37,886 nucleotides of DNA from assembly GCF_001428545.1 (NCBI RefSeq), contig NZ_LMHZ01000023.1, positions 223,952-261,837 of the forward strand, given 5' to 3'. The notes below the pieces were generated by a model that was not told the DNA's origin, ran no database searches, and saw only the letters and a program-made list of their open reading frames with translations. Of this stretch, positions 18,524-25,788 are shown piece by piece. Source of the DNA: Noviherbaspirillum sp. Root189 (GTDB lineage Bacteria; Pseudomonadota; Gammaproteobacteria; Burkholderiales; Burkholderiaceae_D). Made by a program: the position numbers and the translations under genes. Each line of letters starts with the position of its first letter. The stretch's first letter is position 1.

Positions 18524-20749
18524 TCAGGCGGCTTCGCGCTCGGATGGGCTGTCGCTCCAGGCGATGGTGTTCTCCTGCACGTACCGCTCTATGGCGCTGG
18601 TAAAGCTCGGAAGGATCAATCCACGCTCACTGGTCAAGGCCGTGATACCACTGCTGGCGCCTCGGACTCTCATCAGCGTGCCGGTATCCATGCCGGCCTG
18701 TCGCGCGGCTCTTTCGGCGAACTCAAACCAGGAAATAGCGCCCTGATTGGCAAGATGCCAGATGCCGTTGACACGATCGATCAGCAGGTCGATCGTGGCA
18801 TGCGCCAGGTCAGGCACATAGGTGGGCGACACATGGACTTCATCGCTGGCTTCCACCTGGCGACCGGCAGCAAGATCACGCAACACTGCATGGACAAAGT
18901 TATAGCGGTCCCAGGGACCGAAGAATGCGCTCGTACGCACAACTAATGCGTCGGGGAAAACCTGCATCACGCGTTTCTCCGCCTCGGCTTTGCTATTGCC
19001 GTAGACGCACAACGGCGAGACCTTGTCGCTTTCCACATAGGCGCGGCCCAGCGTGCCGTCGAATACCAGATCCGAAGAAAAGGTGACATAGGGAATTCCC
19101 ATCCTGGCGCAGGCCCGGGCAAGCATTTCCGCACCGGCGGCGTTTTCACGGAAGCAGCGGTCCGATTCACGCGCCGCATCCGCCACACGCACATACCCGG
19201 CGGCATTAATGACTGCCCATGGCCGGTGTCGCGCCAGGGCAGCTTCTACCGACGCCTGGTCGGCGATATCCATTTCATCGCGGGTCAGCAAGTCATGCGC
19301 CAGACTGCGGTGTTCGCACACGCGGGCAAGCGCCCTGCCAAGCGTGCCACGACCGCCGGTGATCACCAGCTTGCGGGCGCTACTACTGACATAAGGGACC
19401 CTGCTCGGTTGCGGCGGAGGTACGAAAAAGCGATCGCCGCGCTGCCACCAACCGAGTCCGTCCAGCACCGGATGATCGAATTTCCCCTCTTTGGCAAGCG
19501 AGGAAACAGCCTCGGCAAGCGCTGTAGGACGAAGGGTGCTGCCCTTGCCGCGTACATCGAATACACCGCTCTCATAGAAGCCGTTTTGCTGAGTTAGCAG
19601 GGAGTTCCAGTCGACGCAACCAAAGATTGACCAGACGGACACAGCGCGGATATCAGCGCCTTCGGCGCGCAGGTTTTGCGCCGCTTGCCAGACCTGCCCG
19701 AGCCAGCGCAACTGGTCATCGCGCGATCCGCCAAGATGTGCTTCAGTGACAGCAATCGGAACACGATAGCGCTCCCACACTTCGCGCAGACGCGCCTCGG
19801 GCCCCGTCAATCCGTCCGCCTGGTACGCACGCGTCGCATGCACATCAACGTAAGGAACCGCATCCGTATGAAAAGCGGGTGGATAGTTCCGGAAACGATG
19901 ATCGAGAAAACGCTCGCTGGTGACGTAATGATTGATGCCGATCATGTCGGGAATACATGGCTGATTGACAAATTCATCCAGTTGCCCGGCCTCGATACCG
20001 GCGTCAATAAAACGCTGGTACCAGTAATGCGTCTTATCGATGCGACCGCAGAGTAGATCAAAGGAAAGCCAGCGCCGCTCGTTTTCATAATCGGCCTGGT
20101 GCTGTAACCGCGGCACACTAAAGATCTTGCCCATGTCCTCCGTCTGCACCAGCTTGGCGTCGGGGATGTGCTGACGGATTGCGCGCATTGCCAATACCGT
20201 GCCACGGCATTCGGTATACAGGGCGCGCAGCATGGTGTTCTCGTCGCGGCCATGCGGATACCAATGGCCATACAGACCACTGAAACGTGCCGTGGTCAGC
20301 GGCTCGTTCACGGGCGTGAAGAGCTTGACCCATGGATACCGTTTCGCAACGCGCTCAGCATGGCGAGCGAGCAATATCGGAAAGTCGGGGTCCAGCAGAT
20401 TGGTATAAGCCGGACCGCTGCCGTGATGCACCAGTCCGGCAATGGGCGAAATGCCGAGCGCCCGCATACGGTCCATGCGCTCATCATGCCAGCTCCACAC
20501 GCACTCGTCTGGATGATCCGGCGAAATGGTTTCCCAAAGGACTGGATAACGCAGCGTCCGGATACCGAGGCCTGCGATAGCGTCCAGGTCTTGCAGGCGA
20601 CTGGCATGGCCGGTTTCTTCAGCTTGGTTTCGGAATTTGTCCTGGATCCGGACAACGGTACATTCAATGCCGCCCCACAGTTCCAGGGGCGTTTGGCTGA
20701 TGGTATGAGAAGTAGAAGAGGGCTTGCTATTCGTATTGGTTAGATTCAT
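18524..20749 (-). CDS. GH1-like glycosidase fused to RmlD-like sugar-nucleotide reductase
   Basis: This 741-aa protein joins two enzymes. Residues about 20-430 resemble a family 1 glycoside hydrolase: LELWGGIECTVVR, RYPVLWE, the acid/base motif TPVNEP with Glu149, and a probable nucleophile Glu336 in PIAVTEAHLGG, where the usual Asn of TENG is Ala. Residues about 458-735 are an extended short-chain dehydrogenase close to RmlD (dTDP-4-dehydrorhamnose reductase). It has the nucleotide-binding GGRGTLG (465-471), FSSDLVFDG (557-565) and the catalytic Tyr583-x-x-x-Lys587 in VYGNSKAEAE. The link (about 430-457) is proline-rich (VPPPQPSRVP). No signal peptide is present. One polypeptide that could both trim a glycoside and reduce a keto-sugar suggests a role in making or recycling a glycan or glycoside. 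The function is inferred; the domain order is seen directly. Confidence 0.88.
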   Translation of the reverse strand: MNLTNTNSKPSSTSHTISQTPLELWGGIECTVVRIQDKFRNQAEETGHASRLQDLDAIAGLGIRTLRYPVLWETISPDHPDECVWSWHDERMDRMRALGISPIAGLVHHGSGPAYTNLLDPDFPILLARHAERVAKRYPWVKLFTPVNEPLTTARFSGLYGHWYPHGRDENTMLRALYTECRGTVLAMRAIRQHIPDAKLVQTEDMGKIFSVPRLQHQADYENERRWLSFDLLCGRIDKTHYWYQRFIDAGIEAGQLDEFVNQPCIPDMIGINHYVTSERFLDHRFRNYPPAFHTDAVPYVDVHATRAYQADGLTGPEARLREVWERYRVPIAVTEAHLGGSRDDQLRWLGQVWQAAQNLRAEGADIRAVSVWSIFGCVDWNSLLTQQNGFYESGVFDVRGKGSTLRPTALAEAVSSLAKEGKFDHPVLDGLGWWQRGDRFFVPPPQPSRVPYVSSSARKLVITGGRGTLGRALARVCEHRSLAHDLLTRDEMDIADQASVEAALARHRPWAVINAAGYVRVADAARESDRCFRENAAGAEMLARACARMGIPYVTFSSDLVFDGTLGRAYVESDKVSPLCVYGNSKAEAEKRVMQVFPDALVVRTSAFFGPWDRYNFVHAVLRDLAAGRQVEASDEVHVSPTYVPDLAHATIDLLIDRVNGIWHLANQGAISWFEFAERAARQAGMDTGTLMRVRGASSGITALTSERGLILPSFTSAIERYVQENTIAWSDSPSEREAA

Positions 20750-21198
20750 AGCCGCATAGATAAAATGGAGTGAATGAAATGATCCCTACTCGTCTCCTGA
20801 GTGTTAGTGATAAAGATCAAGCACACACATCAAGTACACGCGCAGGTATAGCTGCGTGCGTTGAATGTCGGTCGATCTGATTGACAGCGGCTGCTTGCTT
20901 CCCAGCAAGCAGCCACATGAGGCTTGATTCGCTTGTTATGGCGATGTGATTACGTTAATAACGAAGACCTGTAGTGGCCGCAATTGTTCCTTGATATTTC
21001 GCCAAGTGGCGGTTGTTATCAAGCTGCGGTCGGACACCAAACCCGGCGCACGGGGGGTGTAAATAATTTTGCATCATCGTTGATGCGCCCTGCCGGTGCG
21101 CCGTTGAGGCCGTCACTGAAACCGATCTGCCTCCCCAGCGGGCCATGCGGAGAGACGGAAAGCCACGATGTCATGTCGCTTTATGCATGGAACCGGTA
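20750..21198. other. Gene-free interval upstream of the glycosidase unit
   Basis: This 449-bp region contains no supported gene. It should hold the promoter of the GH1-reductase gene and the 3' end of the glycine-zipper gene transcript. The only clear structure is the hairpin GGCTGCTTGC TTCCCA GCAAGCAGCC (20889-20914), a perfect 10-bp stem without a U-tract on either strand. Confidence 0.6.
20889..20914. other. Perfect 10-bp-stem hairpin
   Basis: GGCTGCTTGC (20889-20898) pairs with GCAAGCAGCC (20905-20914) around the loop TTCCCA. It lies 140 bp upstream of the GH1-reductase start codon. With no U-tract it is not a standard terminator; a regulatory or RNA-stability role is possible. Confidence 0.5.
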
Positions 21199-21711
21199 TT
21201 ACATGCGCGGGGCAACAGAAACACGTACGCGCAGGCGCTCGCCCGGATCGTAGGGCATCATGCTTGTATAAGTATGACCGTGATATTCATAGGTGACTGC
21301 ATAGCCGTTATTGCGGGTCTGCCAATTGTCGACCTGGCGGCACTGGCGCACCGGCTGCTGCTCGGTGAACGTGCCTGCGTTGCTGTTTTCGACGCGGTCC
21401 CCGACGATGGCACCGGCAATGGCGCCAGCTGCCGTGGCAACAGCCCGCCCGCTGCCGCCACCCACCTGGTTGCCGAGTAAGCCGCCTGCGACGCCACCAA
21501 CAATGGAGCCGCCGACACCGCGCTGCTGCTGGCGCTGTACCGGCACATACTCCGTATGGCACTCCTGCTGCGGGTAATTGACCTGCTCTATTTGGGGTGT
21601 CACGCTGAGCACCCGTGCATAATCGTCGAAATCCGCTGCAAATGTTGCCGATGCAGCTGCGGATGCAATAGTGGCCAGCGCGAGCGCAGCCACGGTCAGG
21701 GTTTTGGACAT
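21199..21711 (-). CDS. Glycine-zipper 2TM envelope protein (17-kDa antigen type)
   Basis: The 170-aa product starts with a signal peptide (MSKTLTVAALALATIASAAA, cleaved near ATFA-AD). The middle, about residues 65-105, is a glycine zipper: VGGSIVGGVAGGLLGNQVGGGSGR, then ATAAGAIAGAIVGDRVE. This is the pattern of the rickettsial 17-kDa surface antigen/SlyB-like group, which inserts in the outer membrane. After it comes a Cys-containing, Tyr-rich tail (VRQCRQVDNWQTRNNGYAVTYEYHGHTYTSMMPYDPG) common in betaproteobacterial members. I chose the ATG at 21711 because GGGAGG precedes it at good spacing. No lipobox is evident, so it is probably not a lipoprotein. It likely helps envelope integrity. Confidence 0.9.
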   Translation of the reverse strand: MSKTLTVAALALATIASAAASATFAADFDDYARVLSVTPQIEQVNYPQQECHTEYVPVQRQQQRGVGGSIVGGVAGGLLGNQVGGGSGRAVATAAGAIAGAIVGDRVENSNAGTFTEQQPVRQCRQVDNWQTRNNGYAVTYEYHGHTYTSMMPYDPGERLRVRVSVAPRM

Positions 21712-21844
21712 TTTTTGCCTCCCGGGAATAACAACGTTAAATCGTACGTCGTTAAACGCCTGAAGCAAGTAAATGTATTACGGGAATATGTAACGATATG
21801 TATCGTCATTCCCCAGCTTTTTTAAACCCATCCTTTATTTATCG

Positions 21845-22075
21845 TTAAACCCCAGCAATATCCGGTCTGGCGCTGACCATGCGGCTCAACTGGACGAGCA
21901 AAGTCCCTTGCACCATCGACACCGCAACATTGCTACCTAGCCTGAAGCCACGCATCGCTGCAGCATCCATCAACTGTAATACCTGCTCATGAGTTAAATG
22001 ATGAAAATCGTCCATTCCGTATAACACTTCACGGTTGTGGGAGTTAAGCTCGGTGATGATTTCTTCCGGGGTCAT
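21845..22075 (-). CDS. Small hypothetical protein, 76 aa
   Basis: No family recognised. The ATG at 22075 is chosen because GGAGG precedes it at normal spacing, while the longer frame to 22198 has no ribosome site and a poor-looking sequence. The product is soluble, with an acidic first half (TPEEIITELNSHNREVLYGMDDFHHLTHEQVLQL, given here as several helices) and a hydrophobic, Val/Met-rich second half (GSNVAVSMVQGTLLVQLSRMV). It is one of several short genes in this part of the window. Confidence 0.65.
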   Translation of the reverse strand: MTPEEIITELNSHNREVLYGMDDFHHLTHEQVLQLMDAAAMRGFRLGSNVAVSMVQGTLLVQLSRMVSARPDIAGV

Positions 22076-22249
22076 GTCGCCTCCAGCGTAGCAAGCTTGT
22101 TGATAGTAATGCTGATTTATCAACATTTTTGACGACGCCGGAAATCTGGACCCTGCGCAATTTCGCAAAGCGCTTACGCCGGCCTTGTCGCCGGTCAAGG
22201 TTTATTGAAAATTTGTCATTGCGCCAAAAACACCCGGTCTTATGACTTG

Positions 22250-22456
22250 CTATGCGGGAGGATTATTGAATGCTTCTTCTTCGATGCGGTAATCGTCCGC
22301 ACAGGTTTTACTGCAAAAGCGCCGAATGTTGTCCAGCGGCTGATTACAATACCAGCAAGCGCCTTTCGGCTTCAGTGTGGCCATGCGCATCGCATCGACG
22401 ACCCGATCCTGGCCATTAGACTCGCCTTGCTCTTCAGTATGGTCTGCGTCACTCAT
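22250..22456 (-). CDS. Small Cys-rich zinc-binding-like protein, 68 aa
   Basis: The product has a polar, acidic N-terminus and then a treble-clef-like set of cysteines: CWYCNQPLDN followed by RRFCSKTCADDY, that is C-x2-C, about ten residues, C-x3-C. Such C-x2-C/C-x3-C patterns bind zinc in many tiny bacterial proteins of unknown role. The ribosome site before the ATG is weak (GGCGG). It lies about 145 bp downstream of a possible minus-strand small RNA terminator. No partner is obvious. Confidence 0.65.
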   Translation of the reverse strand: MSDADHTEEQGESNGQDRVVDAMRMATLKPKGACWYCNQPLDNIRRFCSKTCADDYRIEEEAFNNPPA

Positions 22457-22600
22457 GATTCAGCCGCCACTCCCTAACCGACAACGATTGCGCCGAGAGA
22501 CAAATTGCAATCAGTATAGTCCTACCGTGCAAAGCCAACGGCAAGGACGGAAAAATCCCAACCAGATATTTGGCCAGGGATCAGGCCTTCGGCGTCAGGC

Positions 22601-22632
22601 AAGAAAAGCCCGCCGAGCTTACGACAGCGGGC
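22601..22632 (-). terminator. Minus-strand intrinsic terminator-like hairpin
   Basis: On the minus strand GCCCGC and GCGGGC (plus-strand 22608-22613 and 22627-22632) pair around a 13-nt loop and are followed by TTTTCTT. The nearest upstream gene on that strand ends 590 bp away at 23223, so the hairpin probably ends a non-coding transcript. Confidence 0.55.
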
Positions 22633-22735
22633 AATACTCAACCTTGAAGAGCCGCCGGAGATGCCACCGGAGATGCGTTACGCAACGTATCCGGGGCACT
22701 TCATTAAACCAGATATAGCGCATTGCTACACGCCG
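22601..22735 (-). ncRNA. Candidate small RNA, about 135 nt
   Basis: On the minus strand a TTGCAG/TATTTA pair with a 16-bp spacer (-35 at 22764-22769, -10 at 22742-22747) would start a transcript near 22735. It would end at the hairpin GCCCGC...GCGGGC (22608-22632) followed by TTTTCTT. Between them are two copies of GCATCTCCGG at 12-bp spacing, whose CUCC cores could pair with Shine-Dalgarno sequences. There is no coding frame. All of this is inferred from sequence pattern; no known RNA family was recognised. Confidence 0.35.
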
Positions 22736-22978
22736 GGCAATTAAATATTTTTTCAAAGCTACGCTGCAAACTTAATGAGACCGGATGCTTGCCTGTCGCT
22801 GCCTACTCCACGGTGCATTGCTTGTCGACTGCCTGTTGGTGCCGTCTTTTTCTGTTTGTTGTCAGGCATGTCGGCGATGTGTGCATCCCCGTTTCCCGTG
22901 TGAACTTTTGCTTGCGGTGCCGCGTACAAGCGCGCTCAGTTGCATGGCGGCGTATGCAGCACACGCCATCCACATATC

Positions 22979-23143
22979 ATGACCTCGCAGTTCATCGCTG
23001 ACCTTGAACTGGCAAACCGCACAGCACGCTTCAACGGCTATCCCTGGTTGCGTGCATTGATGACGCTGCTTGCGGAAATCGAGCAAATCGAGGATCAGAT
23101 CTCCAGCAACAATATCATTTCGCTGGTACCGTCACCCAATTAA
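22979..23143 (+). CDS. Possible small protein, 54 aa
   Basis: The frame from the ATG at 22979 reads MTSQFIADLELANRTARFNG, then a hydrophobic stretch (YPWLRALMTLLAEIEQIE) and a short polar tail. Codon choice has the strong C/G third-base bias of neighbouring genes, which favours coding. No ribosome site precedes the ATG, and I recognise no family. Confidence 0.4.
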   Translation: MTSQFIADLELANRTARFNGYPWLRALMTLLAEIEQIEDQISSNNIISLVPSPN

Positions 23144-23222
23144 AAACGGCCGGCTCGCCCAAGGCGAGACCCCGAATGACCGATGCGATGGAAACCGCTG
23201 GCCACTTGCGTCGACGGGCCGT

Positions 23223-23513
23223 TCAAACCCCAGGCGGCTTCACTTCATGCTCAACCTGCGCACTCTCATCGCCCACTTTGCTCATCCACGCCTTCACCCA
23301 GAATGCTTTCTGGTCCTCGTCAGGTTCCTCAAACCACACGACGATCAAGGTCCCCTTGTGATCGTGCAGATGTGAAAGCTTCCCAAGGAACTGCTGGTCA
23401 CCCGCCAAGTCGGCGACGGCAAGCGCATAGCCATAGACACGATTAAGACGCTCGATGCGGTCAGGTTCGGTATTGCTATTTGTTGCGCTGATTTTCGGAT
23501 GGTCCAGGTACAT
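23223..23513 (-). CDS. Hypothetical protein, 96 aa
   Basis: The start is well supported by GGAGA eight bases before the ATG. The product is soluble and acidic with a Trp-rich second half (TLIVVWFEEPDEDQKAFWVK, AWMSKVGDES) and no signal peptide or membrane segment. I recognise no family. It is divergently arranged with the following small gene, with about 290 bp between them. Confidence 0.65.
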   Translation of the reverse strand: MYLDHPKISATNSNTEPDRIERLNRVYGYALAVADLAGDQQFLGKLSHLHDHKGTLIVVWFEEPDEDQKAFWVKAWMSKVGDESAQVEHEVKPPGV

Positions 23514-23799
23514 CGTTTATTCTCCAACTGAGTGCAAAAGAGTGCAGATCGCGGTGCTCGCCCGCGCGACGGGTCCGGCGACGTGGTTATAGTTTCGGCA
23601 CCATCGCATGACCTCACGGTGCCTCGCCTCGCCATGTGCTGCGGCAGATGCCAGCATAGCACCGTTCCCCTTGCGGGAACGATCGCCGACGGGACCTGCC
23701 AAACGGGCATGCATGGGGCGTACGTGACAATCCATCAAGCCGCCTGATGGGAAGCGACGACAAGTGACGGTACCGAACGGTCTTCCAAGGAGATGCATA

Positions 23800-24024
23800 A
23801 TGAACCTGCAGGTCGAAACGCGCCAGGGTATGCATGGAGACCGTGAACCAGTTGCTTTCATGTTGGGCGAACGGCGCATCGAAGTCATCCAGGTCATCGA
23901 TCGCTGGCTCGCTGCCGACCAGTGTTATTTCAAGATCACCGGTTCCGACCAGGCCACCTACATCCTTCAGTATCTTCTCGCGACACGTGAATGGGACATG
24001 ACGCTGTTCCAGGCGCCGACATGA
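23800..24024 (+). CDS. Small hypothetical protein, 74 aa
   Basis: AAGGAG lies 7 nt before the ATG at 23800, which decides the start over an upstream in-frame GTG at 23764. The compact sequence alternates strand-like stretches (EPVAFMLGERRIEVIQVIDRW, CYFKITGSDQATYILQYLL given as its two halves) and ends WDMTLFQAPT. It looks like a small single-domain beta-rich cytoplasmic protein. Similar short proteins occur in Burkholderiales, but I cannot name the family with confidence. Confidence 0.7.
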   Translation: MNLQVETRQGMHGDREPVAFMLGERRIEVIQVIDRWLAADQCYFKITGSDQATYILQYLLATREWDMTLFQAPT

Positions 24025-24215
24025 CTTTGCCGATCCCTGCACAGGCTTTGTGCGATCCGTATCGCGGTGCCGTCAATAACATTCACTCCATACCTGCGCC
24101 ACTTCGTATCCATGCATGCACTAGCTTGAGTGGTATCAAAACTTCACTGTATTGGCTCATTACCATCAAGCACATCAAGTTCCATTTCTGCAATCCTCAC
24201 CTCATGGAGACAACG

Positions 24216-24470
24216 ATGCACAAGACAATGTCGGAACCGCGCGTCGCAGAAGAAGGCGTGACCTTTACGGTAGAAGTTGGTTTCGCCGATCGCGAATGCC
24301 TGGTGTCGAAGAACGCCCTCGCGCATTTGCGCCGCATGAAAGGGGGACAGCTTGACTTCATGGAGACTTACCGCGCATTCGAGGACCAGATCCATAGTGT
24401 GGCACGGCGCCTTGTTGTCGCAGGTGTGAGCGGCTCGCCGCTTGTCCTTGGCGCTGCCTATTTCGTATGA
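24216..24470 (+). CDS. DUF1488-like small protein, 84 aa
   Basis: GGAG seven bases before the ATG at 24216 fixes the start (84 aa). The layout follows DUF1488: a strand pair with a short gap (VTFTVEVGFADRECLVSKNAL), a central region ending in an amphipathic helix (FMETYRAFEDQIHSVARRLV), and a last strand (SPLVLGAAYFV). DUF1488 proteins are small and of unknown role. The family match is judged by pattern only. It is the second of two small plus-strand genes, 191 nt after the first. Confidence 0.65.
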   Translation: MHKTMSEPRVAEEGVTFTVEVGFADRECLVSKNALAHLRRMKGGQLDFMETYRAFEDQIHSVARRLVVAGVSGSPLVLGAAYFV

Positions 24471-24700
24471 CGCAGTGCCGGCCATGCCGGCATCGCATCA
24501 AGACGCCGTGTACCAAGCACGGTTTATGCAGCAGCTCGCGTGGTGCGGGCGCAGTTTCTGTGTTTTGGCACGCACTACGCAAGCACACACTCTCGCACGG
24601 ATGCAGATGCATGCTCCTCTGAGAATTATCAAAAAGACATCTGGGCGAATGGTCAGAATAAAACCCAGATTAGATTGAACCAGAACGGGGAATAGTCCAC

Positions 24701-25009
24701 ATGAACCAAGTTAAAGAAACGAACGCTTCAGCACAGTTCCAATACGATCCCAACAATCTGCTGGAATCGCTGATTGAGAAGCTGAATCTGAAAAACGATG
24801 CTGCCCTCTCGCGCGCGCTTGAGGTTGCTCCTCCGCTGATCAGCAAGATCCGTCATCGCCGCCTGCCGGTCGGCGCATCGCTGCTGATCCGCATGCACGA
24901 AGTATCCGACCTGAGCATTCGCGATCTGCGCCAGCTGATGGGCGACCGCCGTAACAAGTTCCGTATCAGCGACAAGCAATTCAAGCCGAAGAACAATTCG
25001 GCCGCCTGA
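24701..25009 (+). CDS. Small helix-turn-helix (XRE-like) protein, 102 aa
   Basis: Residues about 20-80 read like a lambda-repressor-type fold: LLESLIEKLNLKNDAALSRAL, then EVAPPLISKIRHRRLPVGASLL, with the second part as the likely recognition helix. The tail is basic (DRRNKFRISDKQFKPKNN). There is no second domain, so it is probably a small DNA-binding regulator whose target is unknown. A GGGGAATAGTCCAC leader gives a moderate ribosome site. It stands alone, with about 230 bp of non-coding DNA before it and 459 bp after. Confidence 0.75.
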   Translation: MNQVKETNASAQFQYDPNNLLESLIEKLNLKNDAALSRALEVAPPLISKIRHRRLPVGASLLIRMHEVSDLSIRDLRQLMGDRRNKFRISDKQFKPKNNSAA

Positions 25010-25468
25010 GCTGGAAGCGATCACACCGTAGCGACGCGCGTGCCGGCGCCTGCTTTTGCAGGCATCTGCTAACGATCAGAGCAAGGTGTGCCGGTGACGG
25101 GACGGTTGTTGGAAAAAATCCGTCTCTTATCCGTATAGCCATTGTTACCGCTGCCCGGCCGATAACCGGGCTTGTCAGCTTGAAAGCGTCACAGCGGACG
25201 CGTGAAGCCTGTCGTATCTTTTCTCCTGTTTGGTCAATCGCAGGCGCAATGTCATCTGCTTCGCTGACGGTTTATCGATTGCCGGCTTACTGTAAGTGGC
25301 ACATGCCAAGTCAGCCGAGGAACATTCCTTGCTGGCGAGTTTTCTATCTTGTTCTGATTCAACATATCTGCGCATGGTGTCGCATACTTGCGACCTCTTG
25401 CGCTGAGTTCGCTCAAGTCCCTTTTACACCAGCACGGTACGATGAAGCTCTCTGCATTGGAGCAAGAC
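25010..25468. other. Gene-free interval after the HTH gene
   Basis: This 459-bp region has no supported gene. Two hairpins follow the HTH gene: GCCTGC TTTT GCAGGC (25048-25063) and GCCCGG CCGATAA CCGGGC (25153-25171, then TTGTC). The second may be a weak terminator. The rest contains only short open frames without ribosome sites. Confidence 0.5.
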
Positions 25469-25591
25469 ATGTTAATTTTTGAAAACCATCAGGTGCCGCC
25501 GGACCCGGTTCCGGGAGATGATCCGACTCCCGACCAAAGCCCGACTCCGGACGAAGATCCGGTACCGGACCACAATCCCGTCGCCGAATAA
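25469..25591 (+). CDS. Acidic Pro/Asp-repeat small protein, 40 aa
   Basis: GGAG six bases before the ATG at 25469 supports translation. After a short hydrophobic start (MLIFENHQVP) the product is built from degenerate repeats of the form D-P-x-P-D or P-T-P-D (DPVPGDDPTPDQ, then SPTPDEDPVPDH, then NPVAE). It has about ten acidic and ten proline residues and no basic residue except His. It must be disordered and could be a metal- or polyvalent-binding peptide. No family recognised. The start could also be the in-frame ATG at 25442, giving 49 aa. Confidence 0.5.
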   Translation: MLIFENHQVPPDPVPGDDPTPDQSPTPDEDPVPDHNPVAE

Positions 25592-25788
25592 CACGCAAAG
25601 GTCGATAGATCCACCGTTTGCGTTGTGTATTTAAAAGCGCCGTCCGCAACCGCATGGCGCTTGCCTCCCAAGGGCGCAGTCTGGCACATCGACTTGCCAC
25701 TGGCTGGCCATGACCCTGCCTGATTGCTCGGCCCGATCCAACTCCGCCTCCATGAATCACAAGACCTCGGACTGAGGCGCGCTGCATT

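Larger units (their letters stand above)
22457..22978. other. Gene-free interval holding a candidate small RNA
   Basis: This 522-bp stretch has no convincing coding frame. It contains a minus-strand promoter-like pair (22742-22769), direct repeats of CCGGAGATGC with a 12-bp period (22655-22676), and a minus-strand hairpin followed by a T-rich run (22601-22632). These are listed separately as a candidate small RNA. Confidence 0.5.

Noticed and set aside
23223-24470. A toxin-antitoxin pair among the small genes
   Set aside because: The genes are not in the tight overlapping arrangement usual for such pairs, and none resembles a known toxin or antitoxin fold.
24477-24491. GCCGGC CAT GCCGGC hairpin after the DUF1488-like gene
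   Set aside because: The stem is short, made of a self-complementary hexamer that is common in GC-rich DNA, and no T-run follows, so it is not claimed as a terminator.
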